A stretch of DNA of 64,000 nt, from the NCBI RefSeq assembly GCF_015218165.1, contig NZ_CP048659.1, forward strand, positions 930,001 through 994,000, in the 5' to 3' direction. Below are positions 55,292 through 64,000 of the stretch, one piece after another. Under the pieces are notes generated by a model. That model made no database searches, was not told where the DNA came from, and worked only from the letters and a program-made list of their open reading frames with translations. The DNA comes from Acinetobacter piscicola (lineage in GTDB: Bacteria > Pseudomonadota > Gammaproteobacteria > Pseudomonadales > Moraxellaceae). The position numbers were made by a program, and so were the translations under genes. Positions within the stretch are counted from its first letter, which is position 1, and each line of letters opens with the position of its first letter.

Positions 55292-57913
55292 TCAGTACAC
55301 ATCACGTTTATAGCGACCATTTTCACGTAACTGATTGACTAGTTGTTCACCTAACATATCTACCAATGCTTGGTCAACATCACTTGCCATGCCTTGAATG
55401 CTACCACAAACATAGATGACAGCACCTTGGGCGATCCAAGCCTTTAATCGTTGTTCTTGTTCACGGAGTTTATGATGCACATAGACTTTCTCGACTTGAT
55501 CACGCGAAAATGCTAAATCTAGATATTTAAGCATTCCTGTTGTTTGCCATGCTTCTAAGGTTTCTTTAAAGAAGAAGTCATGTGCTTGTTGGCGCTCACC
55601 AAAGATCAGCCAATTATCTGTATAACTTGAGCGCACACGACTATGGATCAAACTCATCAATCCTGCAATGCCTGTTCCATTACCAATACAAATAATTGGG
55701 CGATTGTCATCGATTAAATGGAATGACGGATTGGTACGGATACGCATCGCAATTTGATCATTCACTTGGCAATGTTGTGTTAACCAACCTGAACCTAAAC
55801 CAAGCTCACCATTTTCATCGCTTTGTTGGCGTACCACCAAACGTAAAATCTGCTGTGATGGAATACTGGCAATTGAATATTCTCGAGTAGGTAATATAGG
55901 TAATTGTTCAAGTAAATGCTGCATGTTGGCAAAAGGTTCAACATCGACATTGAGTTGACGATTCCACAGCGCATGTTGAATCTCTTGATCTTGTCCATCT
56001 ACAGGTGTTTGAGCTGAAATTTGATATTTTTGCATAAATGCTTGGATACGCTCAGGACTATTTCCTGTTTGAATTTCCGCAATATCACCTGCTTGCCAAG
56101 TAACTTCATGTGTTGCTTGTAATTCTAGATTGAATGCTGGTGCACCTAAGCTATGTGGATTAAGTAATTGTTGTTTCTTTAATGTCCATTGATCAAAGAC
56201 TTTTTCAATACTCATATTGCCGAGTTCAAGTTGCGTGATTTGTGCAAGGGCAGATGTCCATTTCGCAATATCAGTGGCATTGCCATTATCGACTTCAACG
56301 GTTTTAAACAAGGCTTGTGCGTGATTACGTTGTAACCAAGCATCGAGTTGATGACCAAAGCTGCAATAAGTCTCTGGATATTCTTGTGAACCTAAAGCTA
56401 AAACTGCATATTTTAGATGCTTTAAGTCTAAAGATTGTGTCATTAATTTTTTGACAAATGTGATGGCTAAATCAGGTGCTTCGCCTGTGCCATAAGTACT
56501 GACTACAAATAAGATTTGTGGGGAGTTTTGCAAGTCTGCTAAGGTTAAGTCTTGTATTGCTTTGACTGTCACAGGTTGACGAGCTGCTTGTAAGTTGGTG
56601 GCTGTACGCCAAGCCAATTGTTCAGATACGCCTGTTTGCGATGCATAACTGATCAGCCAAGGGGTCGCATTTGGATCAATATCAACAATTGCAGTTTGGT
56701 TGCGTGCAGCTAATGTTAATTTCTTTTGTTTACGGCGTTTCAGATACAGCATCCAACCTGTCACAAAGAATAATGGCATACAGAGTGCAGCCAACATCAC
56801 TAAGAATTGATAAATTGGACCAAAGAAGCTACCACGATGCACAGGTAACATACTGCTCATAATTTTTTCATTGAGCTTTTTATCTTCATAAAGCTCAATT
56901 TTTTCAATTTGATTGTTTTGATAATTAAAGGTTGCTTTGTTACGAGCGCGTTCATGTTGTGGAATCGCATCTACAAAAGAAACGTCCATGACACCATCTG
57001 CTTTTTTCGGAGTAGAGAGGGTGATTGATGAATACGCTTGTTTATATTGTGCATGAAAGCCCGTCCATGTTTGTGTATAAGCGATGACAATTTGACTTGG
57101 ATCAATTTTGGCTTTATCTCGACCTTTACCTTGTCTTTCACCTTCTGCTGAACCACGGCGTTCATTTTTTGCCTGAGCTTCAGTTACTGCATGTTCATTT
57201 GGTTTGGCTTTACCTGCACCTGCTTGCATTTCAGGTTGTGGACGATCCACACCTAAAACTGTGTACATGCCATTACGCCACCAATCATACGACCAATATA
57301 AGCCTGTTACAGCTAATAAAAGATAGAAGATGACCACCCAAGTGCCAACAACCGCATGTAAATCCCAGAGGAAGTTACGGCCTTTGAGTTGAGGTTTAAT
57401 GCTGAACCATTGTTTCAATGAATGTTTTTTAGGCCAACGTAAGTACAAACCACTGAGAATGAAATAAATCAGAATGAGGGTACATGCACCTGTAATTTGT
57501 TTACCGACGGGTCCAACGGTTAAATTACGATGTAATTGTTGAACAAATTGAAAAAATTCTCTTCCTTTAATATCAGGAAGTACTGCTGCTGTGTACGGGT
57601 TGATCATCATATTGAAGCCTTTACGTGCACCTTCTTTCTCAATATTGATACTTGAACTGGCATTTGGCGCTTGGTCTATGGTGATGCTATTAATCTTGAT
57701 TTCAGGTTGAGTATTCTGAAAATGTTGATAAATTTCAGCAGGGCTAAGTTTTGCTCGATTTTCGACTTGTACCGTATAACTGTCTGGATTGAGTAATTTT
57801 TGAATCGGCTGTTCATAAGAATAAATCGCACCAGTGCCCCCCATAATGGAGAGAATCAAGCCAGCAGTAATCCCGAAAAACCAATGAAGTTGGAAAAGTA
57901 TTTTTTTAAACAT
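55292..57913 (-). CDS. PepSY-membrane / flavodoxin / CysJ-type reductase fusion
   Basis: 873-residue inner-membrane electron-transfer protein. The N-terminal half is a PepSY-associated domain with four membrane helices (start QLHWFFGITAGLILSIMGGT). Then come a flavodoxin domain (SYASQTGVSEQLAWRTATNL), a FAD domain (REYSIASIP) and an NADPH domain (GNGTGIAG) ending NGRYKRDVY, as in sulfite reductase flavoprotein CysJ. A Fur-type site lies about 75 bases upstream, so reduction of ferric siderophores is the likely job; this is inferred. Confidence 0.87.
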   Translation of the reverse strand: MFKKILFQLHWFFGITAGLILSIMGGTGAIYSYEQPIQKLLNPDSYTVQVENRAKLSPAEIYQHFQNTQPEIKINSITIDQAPNASSSINIEKEGARKGFNMMINPYTAAVLPDIKGREFFQFVQQLHRNLTVGPVGKQITGACTLILIYFILSGLYLRWPKKHSLKQWFSIKPQLKGRNFLWDLHAVVGTWVVIFYLLLAVTGLYWSYDWWRNGMYTVLGVDRPQPEMQAGAGKAKPNEHAVTEAQAKNERRGSAEGERQGKGRDKAKIDPSQIVIAYTQTWTGFHAQYKQAYSSITLSTPKKADGVMDVSFVDAIPQHERARNKATFNYQNNQIEKIELYEDKKLNEKIMSSMLPVHRGSFFGPIYQFLVMLAALCMPLFFVTGWMLYLKRRKQKKLTLAARNQTAIVDIDPNATPWLISYASQTGVSEQLAWRTATNLQAARQPVTVKAIQDLTLADLQNSPQILFVVSTYGTGEAPDLAITFVKKLMTQSLDLKHLKYAVLALGSQEYPETYCSFGHQLDAWLQRNHAQALFKTVEVDNGNATDIAKWTSALAQITQLELGNMSIEKVFDQWTLKKQQLLNPHSLGAPAFNLELQATHEVTWQAGDIAEIQTGNSPERIQAFMQKYQISAQTPVDGQDQEIQHALWNRQLNVDVEPFANMQHLLEQLPILPTREYSIASIPSQQILRLVVRQQSDENGELGLGSGWLTQHCQVNDQIAMRIRTNPSFHLIDDNRPIICIGNGTGIAGLMSLIHSRVRSSYTDNWLIFGERQQAHDFFFKETLEAWQTTGMLKYLDLAFSRDQVEKVYVHHKLREQEQRLKAWIAQGAVIYVCGSIQGMASDVDQALVDMLGEQLVNQLRENGRYKRDVY

Positions 57914-57987
57914 GTGTGTTCAGGTAAAAGGCAGAATTTGAATGTGGCAATTATAACTGAATAAATTGTAGAGAGAATGGATTTAAA

Positions 57988-58014
57988 GATAATATTTATT
58001 CTCATTATCATTAT
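57988..58014 (-). promoter_or_regulatory. Fur box
   Basis: On the minus strand the site reads AATGATAATGAGAATAA then ATATTATC, a good match to overlapping Fur hexamers (GATAAT type). It sits about 75 bases upstream of the PepSY-flavodoxin reductase gene. Confidence 0.72.
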
Positions 58015-58027
58015 GTTTTATGCATTA

Positions 58028-58053
58028 AAAAAGCCTCCATACTAGGAGGCTTA
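58028..58053 (-). terminator. Terminator of the YcxB-like gene
   Basis: AAGCCTCC / GGAGGCTT stem with a 6-base loop and T6 on the minus strand. Confidence 0.82.
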
Positions 58054-58067
58054 ATATTGATATGAAA

Positions 58068-58628
58068 TTAAAGCGTTTTTGGTTCGCCTACAGTTTCTTT
58101 TAAATGCTTGCGTACGGTTTCAAAAGAAAAGTTCTTGCTGTTCATACGACTTGGAAGGATGTAAGCACCTTGTTGACCTTTAACTTTAAAGTTCACCAAT
58201 AAAAAATCTGGGGTGTTATACCATTCATAAATATCTTTCCAACCAATCGTTCCAACACCTTCTTGCATGCCCATTTGTTGACGCATTACGATGCCGTGGG
58301 GTTGGACGCCGAGTTTAATGCCTTTGATTTCTTGCACTGGGAATTCGTTCATCTTACGTTTGACATACCATTCCAAGCCAAATTTACGTACAAGGAGGTA
58401 AATTGCAACACAGGCAAGCAAGACCCAAAAAATGACAGTGGAATAATTTTTAATAAAAATAAGACCAAGTAGAGATAATGCGGTAATCACACCCATGATT
58501 GCCCACGCTTTGGTACCAATTTTATTGGTACTGCGCCAAATCATTAATTGAGCATTGCGTTGTTCCGCCTCAGTAACTTCATACGGCACAGGTTGTAGGG
58601 TATAAGCGTAAAGATTTTTGGCAGTCAT
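58068..58628 (-). CDS. YcxB-like membrane protein (186 aa)
   Basis: Two adjacent hydrophobic helices (AWAIMGVITALSLLGLIFI and VIFWVLLACVAIYLLV) then a soluble domain with GTIGWKDIYEWYNTPDFLLV and GAYILPSRMN, the YcxB-like C-terminal pattern. Function unknown. Confidence 0.75.
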   Translation of the reverse strand: MTAKNLYAYTLQPVPYEVTEAEQRNAQLMIWRSTNKIGTKAWAIMGVITALSLLGLIFIKNYSTVIFWVLLACVAIYLLVRKFGLEWYVKRKMNEFPVQEIKGIKLGVQPHGIVMRQQMGMQEGVGTIGWKDIYEWYNTPDFLLVNFKVKGQQGAYILPSRMNSKNFSFETVRKHLKETVGEPKTL

Positions 58629-58731
58629 AATGTCAGTATTAAAAAAATATATAGAGCTAAGCAGAGTTTAGCATTATTTACATTCAAATCGTCAGTATAT
58701 TCTACCAAAATACCTGCAAAATGCATTGTGT

Positions 58732-60906
58732 TTACAGTGAAGCAAGTTCAGTTGACTGCTCATCTCGTTCGTGGCTTAAACTTTGTTTGAGCGTACTGAG
58801 TTGTTTTAAAATGCTAAACATTAACGACAGTTGTTGTAAAATAATCAAAGCTTTTGCTGAGTCTTCATCCGACTGATTTAAACGTAAACGAATGGTTTGC
58901 AACATATTATGTGCAGTTAAATCAGGCATTTCGTCTCTTAATAATGCACCTCTAATGTCATCAAGTGCTTGATCGAGTAAACCTAAAATCTCTGAATCAT
59001 GAATTTTTTCACGATGTGCACCTAATGCTGCGATATAGCTAATAAAAGTATGATTTAAACATAAAAACTCAAATGCCAAGGTTTTTTGTGCAGGGTCAAA
59101 ATCGGGCTCAGTGGCTAAAGTAGAAATTAATGAGGCAACATCGGCATCGGTATTATGCGCAGCTCGGCGGACAATACGATAATTCAGCGCATTGTTACGA
59201 CCATGATGATACTGATCAACAACCTCAGCCAAATACTGACATTGTGACTCTAAAGAACGATTGATGGTACGTGGTAAGCGGCGGAATTTCCAATCTGGAA
59301 AAATAAAGCTCACACCAAACCATGCAAAAGCACAACCGATGATAGTGTCAATCAGACGGGGCAATGCGGCTTCAAAACCTAAACCATCTAAATTAAAATT
59401 AATGAGCGCTAAAATCGTAATGAAAGCCGTTGCTTGTGCATATTGTTTACTGCGTAAATCGAAGAATAAAACCCCACTTAGAATGAGTAATAAGAGTTGT
59501 CCTTCTACAGTCGGCACAAAATAGAGAATCGCATAACCCGCAATAATCCCAGCCAAAGTCCCGATAATTCTTAGCCGTAAACGACGCTTGGTGGCATTAA
59601 AGTTAGGTTGGCTGACGAAAAGCGCAGTGAGTAAGACCCAATAGCCATATTCAATTTCGGTGATTTGCACAAAGACGTAACCAATAAACAGCACCACAGA
59701 GACCCGAATCGCATGACGGAATAGGACTGATTCAGGGGTTAAATGTTGTTTAATCCGACTGAAAATATCATCCAAACCTTTTAAGTCATCATCTTTGAGT
59801 TGGTTTTCGATGTGTTTACTTTGATCATATTTGATATGGCGTTCAGTTTCGACATTTTGGAGTTGGGCATCGATCGACTTTAAATTTTGATATAAGGAAA
59901 ATAACGCATTGACCCAAATTTGGTCATAATTTTGTTCTGTGCGCAGTCGTTCTAAAGAATGTCTCAAATTTTTAAAAGCATGACTAAAACGCGCATTATG
60001 TTGATAAGTAGTACGGTTTAGAATGCTGTCACTCAAATCCTTACATGCTTTACCTTGCAAGGATAAAATCCGTTGGAAGCGAAATAAAATGTCACTATGT
60101 TCAAATATTTTAGCTAATTTTTGATAATCAATATGAGCTGAATCTGCACGTTCATGAATATCTTGTGCGACAAAGTAGTATTGCAAACTGCGGCGCGTAT
60201 CACGTTGACCCCGGTCACCTTTTAAACGTGTCAATAGGGCAGTTTTCATATCGTTGAAAATGCCAATCAATTGACCATTTTCCATAGATAGACTGATCAT
60301 ACTCTGTTGATAGCTTTCAGAAGTCATATCAACATCAAACAGATTGGATTTTGAAAATAAAAAATCGCCTAAAGCCGAATAACATTGTGCAAGTTTGTCT
60401 TGTACTTGGCGTACAGGAAATAATAAGAAACTGATGGTTGAAATCAGTCCATACCATGCAGCCCCAATGACCAATAAACTGGGTTGCATATACCAGGGTT
60501 CAAACAAGTGCACACCGAGCATCGAATAAACTGAAATGACTAAGCAACCGTAAGAGATGGTGGCGTACCGTCGACCTAAGGAGCCTAATAAAATCCAGCC
60601 AATACAGGAGATGATTAGTCCAAATGCAAACAATATCGGATAAGGAAAGAGCAAGGTTACTGAGGCAGCGGTCACAAAAAAACCAATATAGGTATAGACC
60701 AAGTTCATGATGCGCACAGAAAAACGATCATCAATATCACTTAAACCTGCCGCTACGACACCTAAAGTTAAAGGAATGGTCATCAACTGCTGGTCTAAGA
60801 AATACGGTACAAAAGCCGTCCCTGCAAAAGCAATAATCATGCGAATGTTATACATAATACTGGTATTGTAGGTTGCTTTTTTAAGTCGATTGAGCCACGT
60901 GTTCAA
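58732..60906 (-). CDS. yccS: YccS/FUSC-family inner-membrane protein
   Basis: 724 residues with two blocks of about six membrane helices each (first from MYNIRMIIAFAGTAFVPYFL, second from RHAIRVSVVLFIGYVFV) around helical cytoplasmic regions. This is the YccS/YhfK layout of fusaric-acid-resistance-like (FUSC) proteins. It contains ATKRRLRLRIIGTLAGIIAG, the conserved FUSC loop. Export of aromatic or toxic compounds is the family inference. Divergent from the Bcr-like exporter. Confidence 0.88.
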   Translation of the reverse strand: MNTWLNRLKKATYNTSIMYNIRMIIAFAGTAFVPYFLDQQLMTIPLTLGVVAAGLSDIDDRFSVRIMNLVYTYIGFFVTAASVTLLFPYPILFAFGLIISCIGWILLGSLGRRYATISYGCLVISVYSMLGVHLFEPWYMQPSLLVIGAAWYGLISTISFLLFPVRQVQDKLAQCYSALGDFLFSKSNLFDVDMTSESYQQSMISLSMENGQLIGIFNDMKTALLTRLKGDRGQRDTRRSLQYYFVAQDIHERADSAHIDYQKLAKIFEHSDILFRFQRILSLQGKACKDLSDSILNRTTYQHNARFSHAFKNLRHSLERLRTEQNYDQIWVNALFSLYQNLKSIDAQLQNVETERHIKYDQSKHIENQLKDDDLKGLDDIFSRIKQHLTPESVLFRHAIRVSVVLFIGYVFVQITEIEYGYWVLLTALFVSQPNFNATKRRLRLRIIGTLAGIIAGYAILYFVPTVEGQLLLLILSGVLFFDLRSKQYAQATAFITILALINFNLDGLGFEAALPRLIDTIIGCAFAWFGVSFIFPDWKFRRLPRTINRSLESQCQYLAEVVDQYHHGRNNALNYRIVRRAAHNTDADVASLISTLATEPDFDPAQKTLAFEFLCLNHTFISYIAALGAHREKIHDSEILGLLDQALDDIRGALLRDEMPDLTAHNMLQTIRLRLNQSDEDSAKALIILQQLSLMFSILKQLSTLKQSLSHERDEQSTELASL

Positions 60907-61049
60907 AACGATTCCTTGTGTAGCACTTTTTAATAAGTCTAAAAATAATCAAAGCGTAACATGTGAAACTTCAATTAATCAGCAATAGAAATAATACAAT
61001 GCAAGCGTTACACTTGTCTGCATTTCCTCCGATTAAATTCATACTTTCT

Positions 61050-62258
61050 ATGTCTCAACAACAGGTCAAAGCGCAATATTCAATGGGTTGGATTTTGCTA
61101 CTCGCACTCTTTACATCGCTTGGACCCTTGTCGATCGACATGTATTTACCTGCTTTACCGCAAATGGCGCAAGACTTTAATGTCTCGACACAACAAGTTG
61201 CCAATTCATTGCCCGCATATTTCTTTGGTTTGGCTGTAGGGCAATTGATTTATGGTCCAATCAGTGACCGCATTGGACGTAAAAAACCATTGTACTTTGG
61301 GATGACCTTATTTGCTTGTGCGAGTTTGCTGTGCGTTTTAGCCAATGATCAATGGTCGTTGATTGCGGCACGTGTGTTGCAAGCGCTTGGAGGTTGCGTA
61401 GGCGTAGTGATGGCACGTGCAGCCATTCGAGATCAACTCGATGTGCAAGGTTCAGCACAGGCTTTTGCCAGTATGATGATTGTTATGGGGATTGCACCTG
61501 TGCTCGCACCAACTTTGGGTGCTTGGATTTTATACTTTTTTGAGTGGCACGCCGTTTTTATTGTCTTAATGTTGATTGGCTTTTTTTGTTTGGCATGTGT
61601 GCATTTTTTCTTTAAAGAAACATTGCCTGTAGAACGCCGTTTACAACTCAATATGAGACAAGTCTTACAACTGTATGTAGAGATTTGCAAAGATCGTAGT
61701 TTTTATTTACCTATGCTTGCAGGTTGTTTAACAGGGGCTGCACTTTTTGCTTATATTGGTTCTGCCGCTGCAGTATTGATGGATCAATACCATCTGAATG
61801 AACAACAGTTTGCTTATGCCTTTGGTTTTAATGCCTTAGGTATTATGTGTATTTCATTTTTAAATAAAAAATTGGCAAAAAAATTCTCTGTCGTGCAGCG
61901 TTTGCAATTGGGTGGATTGAGTCAAATTTTGGGTTCTATGCTGATCGTTATTTCAGGATTATTTCTTGATACACCGCTTTGGGTAGTGATGGTGGGACTG
62001 TTTTTTACTGTTTCAGGAATTGGTTTTACAGGCCCCAATGCAATGGCTTTGGCAATGTCTAAACAAGGTGAACGCGCAGGGACGGCCAGTGCAATTATGG
62101 GCAGTGCTCAATTTACATGTGGTTTAGTGGGTGGGATTTTACTGAATTTTCTAATGTTTAATCATGTGTTAAATATGGGGATTTTAATGCTGGGATTTAC
62201 TGCCACAGGGGGGATTGCCATTTGGTTTGTTAAAAAAGAGTTGCAATTACAGCAGTAA
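61050..62258 (+). CDS. Bcr/CflA-family MFS drug exporter
   Basis: 12-helix MFS protein with LGPLSIDMYLPALPQMAQDF (the Bcr/CflA signature) and YGPISDRIGRKKPLYFG (MFS motif A). I prefer the Met at 61050 (402 aa), which gives the usual family length. The frame is open to a GTG at 60963, and a Met lies at 60999, so the start is uncertain and no strong ribosome site settles it. Substrate unknown. Confidence 0.85.
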   Translation: MSQQQVKAQYSMGWILLLALFTSLGPLSIDMYLPALPQMAQDFNVSTQQVANSLPAYFFGLAVGQLIYGPISDRIGRKKPLYFGMTLFACASLLCVLANDQWSLIAARVLQALGGCVGVVMARAAIRDQLDVQGSAQAFASMMIVMGIAPVLAPTLGAWILYFFEWHAVFIVLMLIGFFCLACVHFFFKETLPVERRLQLNMRQVLQLYVEICKDRSFYLPMLAGCLTGAALFAYIGSAAAVLMDQYHLNEQQFAYAFGFNALGIMCISFLNKKLAKKFSVVQRLQLGGLSQILGSMLIVISGLFLDTPLWVVMVGLFFTVSGIGFTGPNAMALAMSKQGERAGTASAIMGSAQFTCGLVGGILLNFLMFNHVLNMGILMLGFTATGGIAIWFVKKELQLQQ

Positions 62259-62650
62259 AAAATCATCGTTGATTTAACGTTGAAGTGATACTTATGGTGC
62301 TCGGTGGGGGAGGAATTGAGGAAGATACTTCATCAAATTTTCATATTTTTGTGCAAAGTCATAAAAATATGCCTAGACATTAGTCTTAGTCATAAAATAA
62401 TGATCTGCTATTTTGCAGCATAAATGTAAGAATATATAACAAAAAATGCAAAGTTAATCTGAAATAAGAATTGAAAATACAATGTTATTCGTTAAAACTG
62501 ATTTTAATAAAGTTGTTGAGTTAAGATAAATTACAAGTGTGTTATTATTTTACACATAATGTTACTTTTATGTTTTAACTTAAGTTTAACGCTTTCATAA
62601 TTTAACAAAAAAGCAGAAGTGCATCTGTTGATTTAGCAGATTAAGAAATG
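62259..62650. other. AT-rich upstream region of the DcaP-like gene
   Basis: 392 bases with no gene seen. Contains short dyads such as TGTG...CACA (62538-62556). It is now separated from the porin gene by the IS1-family element. Confidence 0.6.
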
Positions 62651-63438
62651 GGTGGTGTTTCAAAAAGTATGCTGAAACAAAGCAGGTTGAATTTTGATAA
62701 AATAGAGAAATGCGAATAACTCTAGAAATCAAATGTCCAACCTGCCTCAGTGACAGTATAAAGAAAAATGGCATCAAAGTAGATGGGAAACAAAACTATC
62801 AGTGCAAAGACTGTAAACGTCAGTTTATTGGTGACCATGCTCTGAGCTATCTAGGATGTCATTCAGGCATTACTCGAAAAATATTACAGTTGATGGTCAG
62901 AGGTAGTGGTATACGAGATATCGCTGAAGTTGAGCGAATCAGTATCGGTAAAGTTTTACGTACTTTAACCGAATCGACCTACCAAATTCAGCCTAAACAA
63001 AGTCATTATGAGTCTCTTGAAGTTGATGAGTTTTGGACTTTTGTGGGAAATAAAAATAATAAACAATGGCTTATTTACGCCTACCATCGAGAAACAGGTG
63101 AGATTGTTGCTTATGTTTGGGGTAAAAGAGACTTAGCTACAGTTCAACGATTGAAGGCAAAGCTTAAACAATTAGGTATTCACTACACCCGAATTGCAAG
63201 TGATCATTGGGACAGTTTCATAACTGCTTTTAAAAACTGCAAGCAAAGTATTGGTAAATTTTTTACTGTAGGTATTGAAGGTAATAATTGCAAAATAAGG
63301 CATCGAATTAGGCGCGGTTTTAGAAGGAGTTGTAATTTTTCAAAAAAGATTGAAAACCATTTTAAAGCTTTCGACTTAACCTTTTTTTACATCAATAATG
63401 GCTTCATTTAATGTCAGCATACTTTTTGAAACACCACC
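62651..63438 (+). mobile_element. IS1-family insertion sequence (788 bp)
   Basis: Perfect terminal inverted repeats of 25 bases (62651-62675 and 63414-63438), starting GGTGGTGTTTC. An 8-bp target duplication AAGAAATG lies at 62643-62650 and 63439-63446. It contains one intact transposase frame. Confidence 0.95.
62710..63411 (+). CDS. IS1-family transposase, single frame
   Basis: 233 residues. Zinc finger C9-C12...C32-C35 (CPTC, CKDC), then a helix-turn-helix and DDE residues D106 (EVDEFW), D165 (ASDHW) and E190 (GIEGNNC). Classic IS1 uses two frames with a shift; here InsA and InsB parts are in one frame, as in some IS1-family members. Confidence 0.92.
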   Translation: MRITLEIKCPTCLSDSIKKNGIKVDGKQNYQCKDCKRQFIGDHALSYLGCHSGITRKILQLMVRGSGIRDIAEVERISIGKVLRTLTESTYQIQPKQSHYESLEVDEFWTFVGNKNNKQWLIYAYHRETGEIVAYVWGKRDLATVQRLKAKLKQLGIHYTRIASDHWDSFITAFKNCKQSIGKFFTVGIEGNNCKIRHRIRRGFRRSCNFSKKIENHFKAFDLTFFYINNGFI

Positions 63439-63548
63439 AAGAAATGATTGCTGATCACAAAAAAATATTGGTTGCTTCAACATGATATAGGGGGATTCAG
63501 CCAATGCTTGCACGGACGTACAACAGGATTAAAAACTAGGAGTTTTTC

Positions 63549-64000
63549 ATGAGTCAATTCCTCAGCAGTAAAACATTTGTTTTGAAGAGCTTAGCCCTAA
63601 CCGTAACAGCATTGATGGTTACGACAGCAAACGCAGCAACATCTGATCAAGAGGAAATTAAACAACTTCGTCAAGAGGTTGAAGCTTTAAAAGCATTAGT
63701 ACAACAGCAACAACAAGTACAACAGCAACAACAAGTTACATTACAAGAAGTCGCAGCTCAACCTGCTGCACCACAGTCACCTTTAGCCTCTTTAAAATCT
63801 AAAACGGGTGCTGATGTAAATCTTTATGGTTTTGTTCGTGCAGATGCTTCTTATCAAGCAAAAGGTGGTGACGGTATTTTTAACCGTATCAATGAGGTTG
63901 ATCTTAATAAAGCAGGCGATGAAAAAAATGATGATCGCCTTTATAGTACAGCAGCAACATCACGTATTGGTTTAGACTTTAAAGCGCCAGTTCAAGGTGC
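63549..64000 (+). CDS. dcaP: DcaP-like trimeric outer-membrane porin (5' part)
   Basis: The start is after a strong AGGAG. The signal peptide ends TTANA and is followed by a Glu/Lys/Gln coiled coil (EIKQLRQEVEALKALVQQQQ) and the first barrel strands (VNLYGFVRADASYQAKGG). A coiled-coil N-terminus ahead of a 16-strand barrel is typical of DcaP, a dicarboxylate and sulbactam-uptake channel of Acinetobacter. The gene continues past the window. An IS1-family element lies 110 bases upstream. Confidence 0.83.
   Translation, partial: MSQFLSSKTFVLKSLALTVTALMVTTANAATSDQEEIKQLRQEVEALKALVQQQQQVQQQQQVTLQEVAAQPAAPQSPLASLKSKTGADVNLYGFVRADASYQAKGGDGIFNRINEVDLNKAGDEKNDDRLYSTAATSRIGLDFKAPVQG

Overview
The window is chromosomal DNA of a gammaproteobacterium, almost certainly an Acinetobacter. 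It is AT-rich. It carries a pilGHIJ-chpA type IV pilus chemosensory operon, a DcaP-type porin start, alternating tRNA-Val/tRNA-Asp genes, a DUF6160-like secreted protein cluster and many genus-typical small membrane proteins. Most of it is ordinary core genome, interrupted by three insertion sequences of three different families.

Layout: 1-3.2 kb holds the end of the NADH dehydrogenase I operon (nuoM, nuoN) and upp. 3.3-11.5 kb has a cold-shock-like/transmembrane protein with 22 copies of a 9-bp repeat, the divergent pair finR/fpr, a CmpX-like channel protein, several very small membrane or unknown proteins, and a BaiN-like flavoprotein. 11.7-13.0 kb is a small membrane-protein gene split by an IS982-family element. 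13.1-17.5 kb has a D-cysteine desulfhydrase/ACC deaminase-like enzyme and a tetR-MFS-HlyD efflux operon with a clear palindromic operator. 17.6-27 kb is a patchy region of unknown genes, LysE exporters and metG. It holds three genes broken at homopolymer runs and one gene split by an IS630-family element. 27-31.7 kb has a LEA-like hydrophilic protein, the Fe-S carrier mrp, DUF2062 and LysE proteins, and dcd. 32-38 kb encodes four exported proteins that share an N-terminal LxDxxLSxxxGQ-like motif, in two transcription units with similar upstream elements. 38-50.6 kb has proS, pilG-pilH-pilI-pilJ-chpA with a trailing CheW-like gene, and dapE. 50.8-53.8 kb has a small entericidin-like lipoprotein, DUF1853, DUF454 and eight tRNA genes. 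53.8-62.3 kb has a DUF2750-like protein, YdcF-like, a Fur-box-preceded PepSY/flavodoxin reductase, YcxB-like, YccS-like and a Bcr/CflA exporter. The window ends with an IS1-family element inserted just upstream of a DcaP-like porin gene that runs off the edge.

The most coherent functional units are the Pil-Chp operon (surface sensing and twitching motility control), the TetR-controlled efflux operon, the presumed FinR-Fpr redox pair and the DUF6160-like secreted protein cluster. The last is the best candidate for an undescribed system. All assignments come from reading the sequence and from family knowledge; no database search was run.
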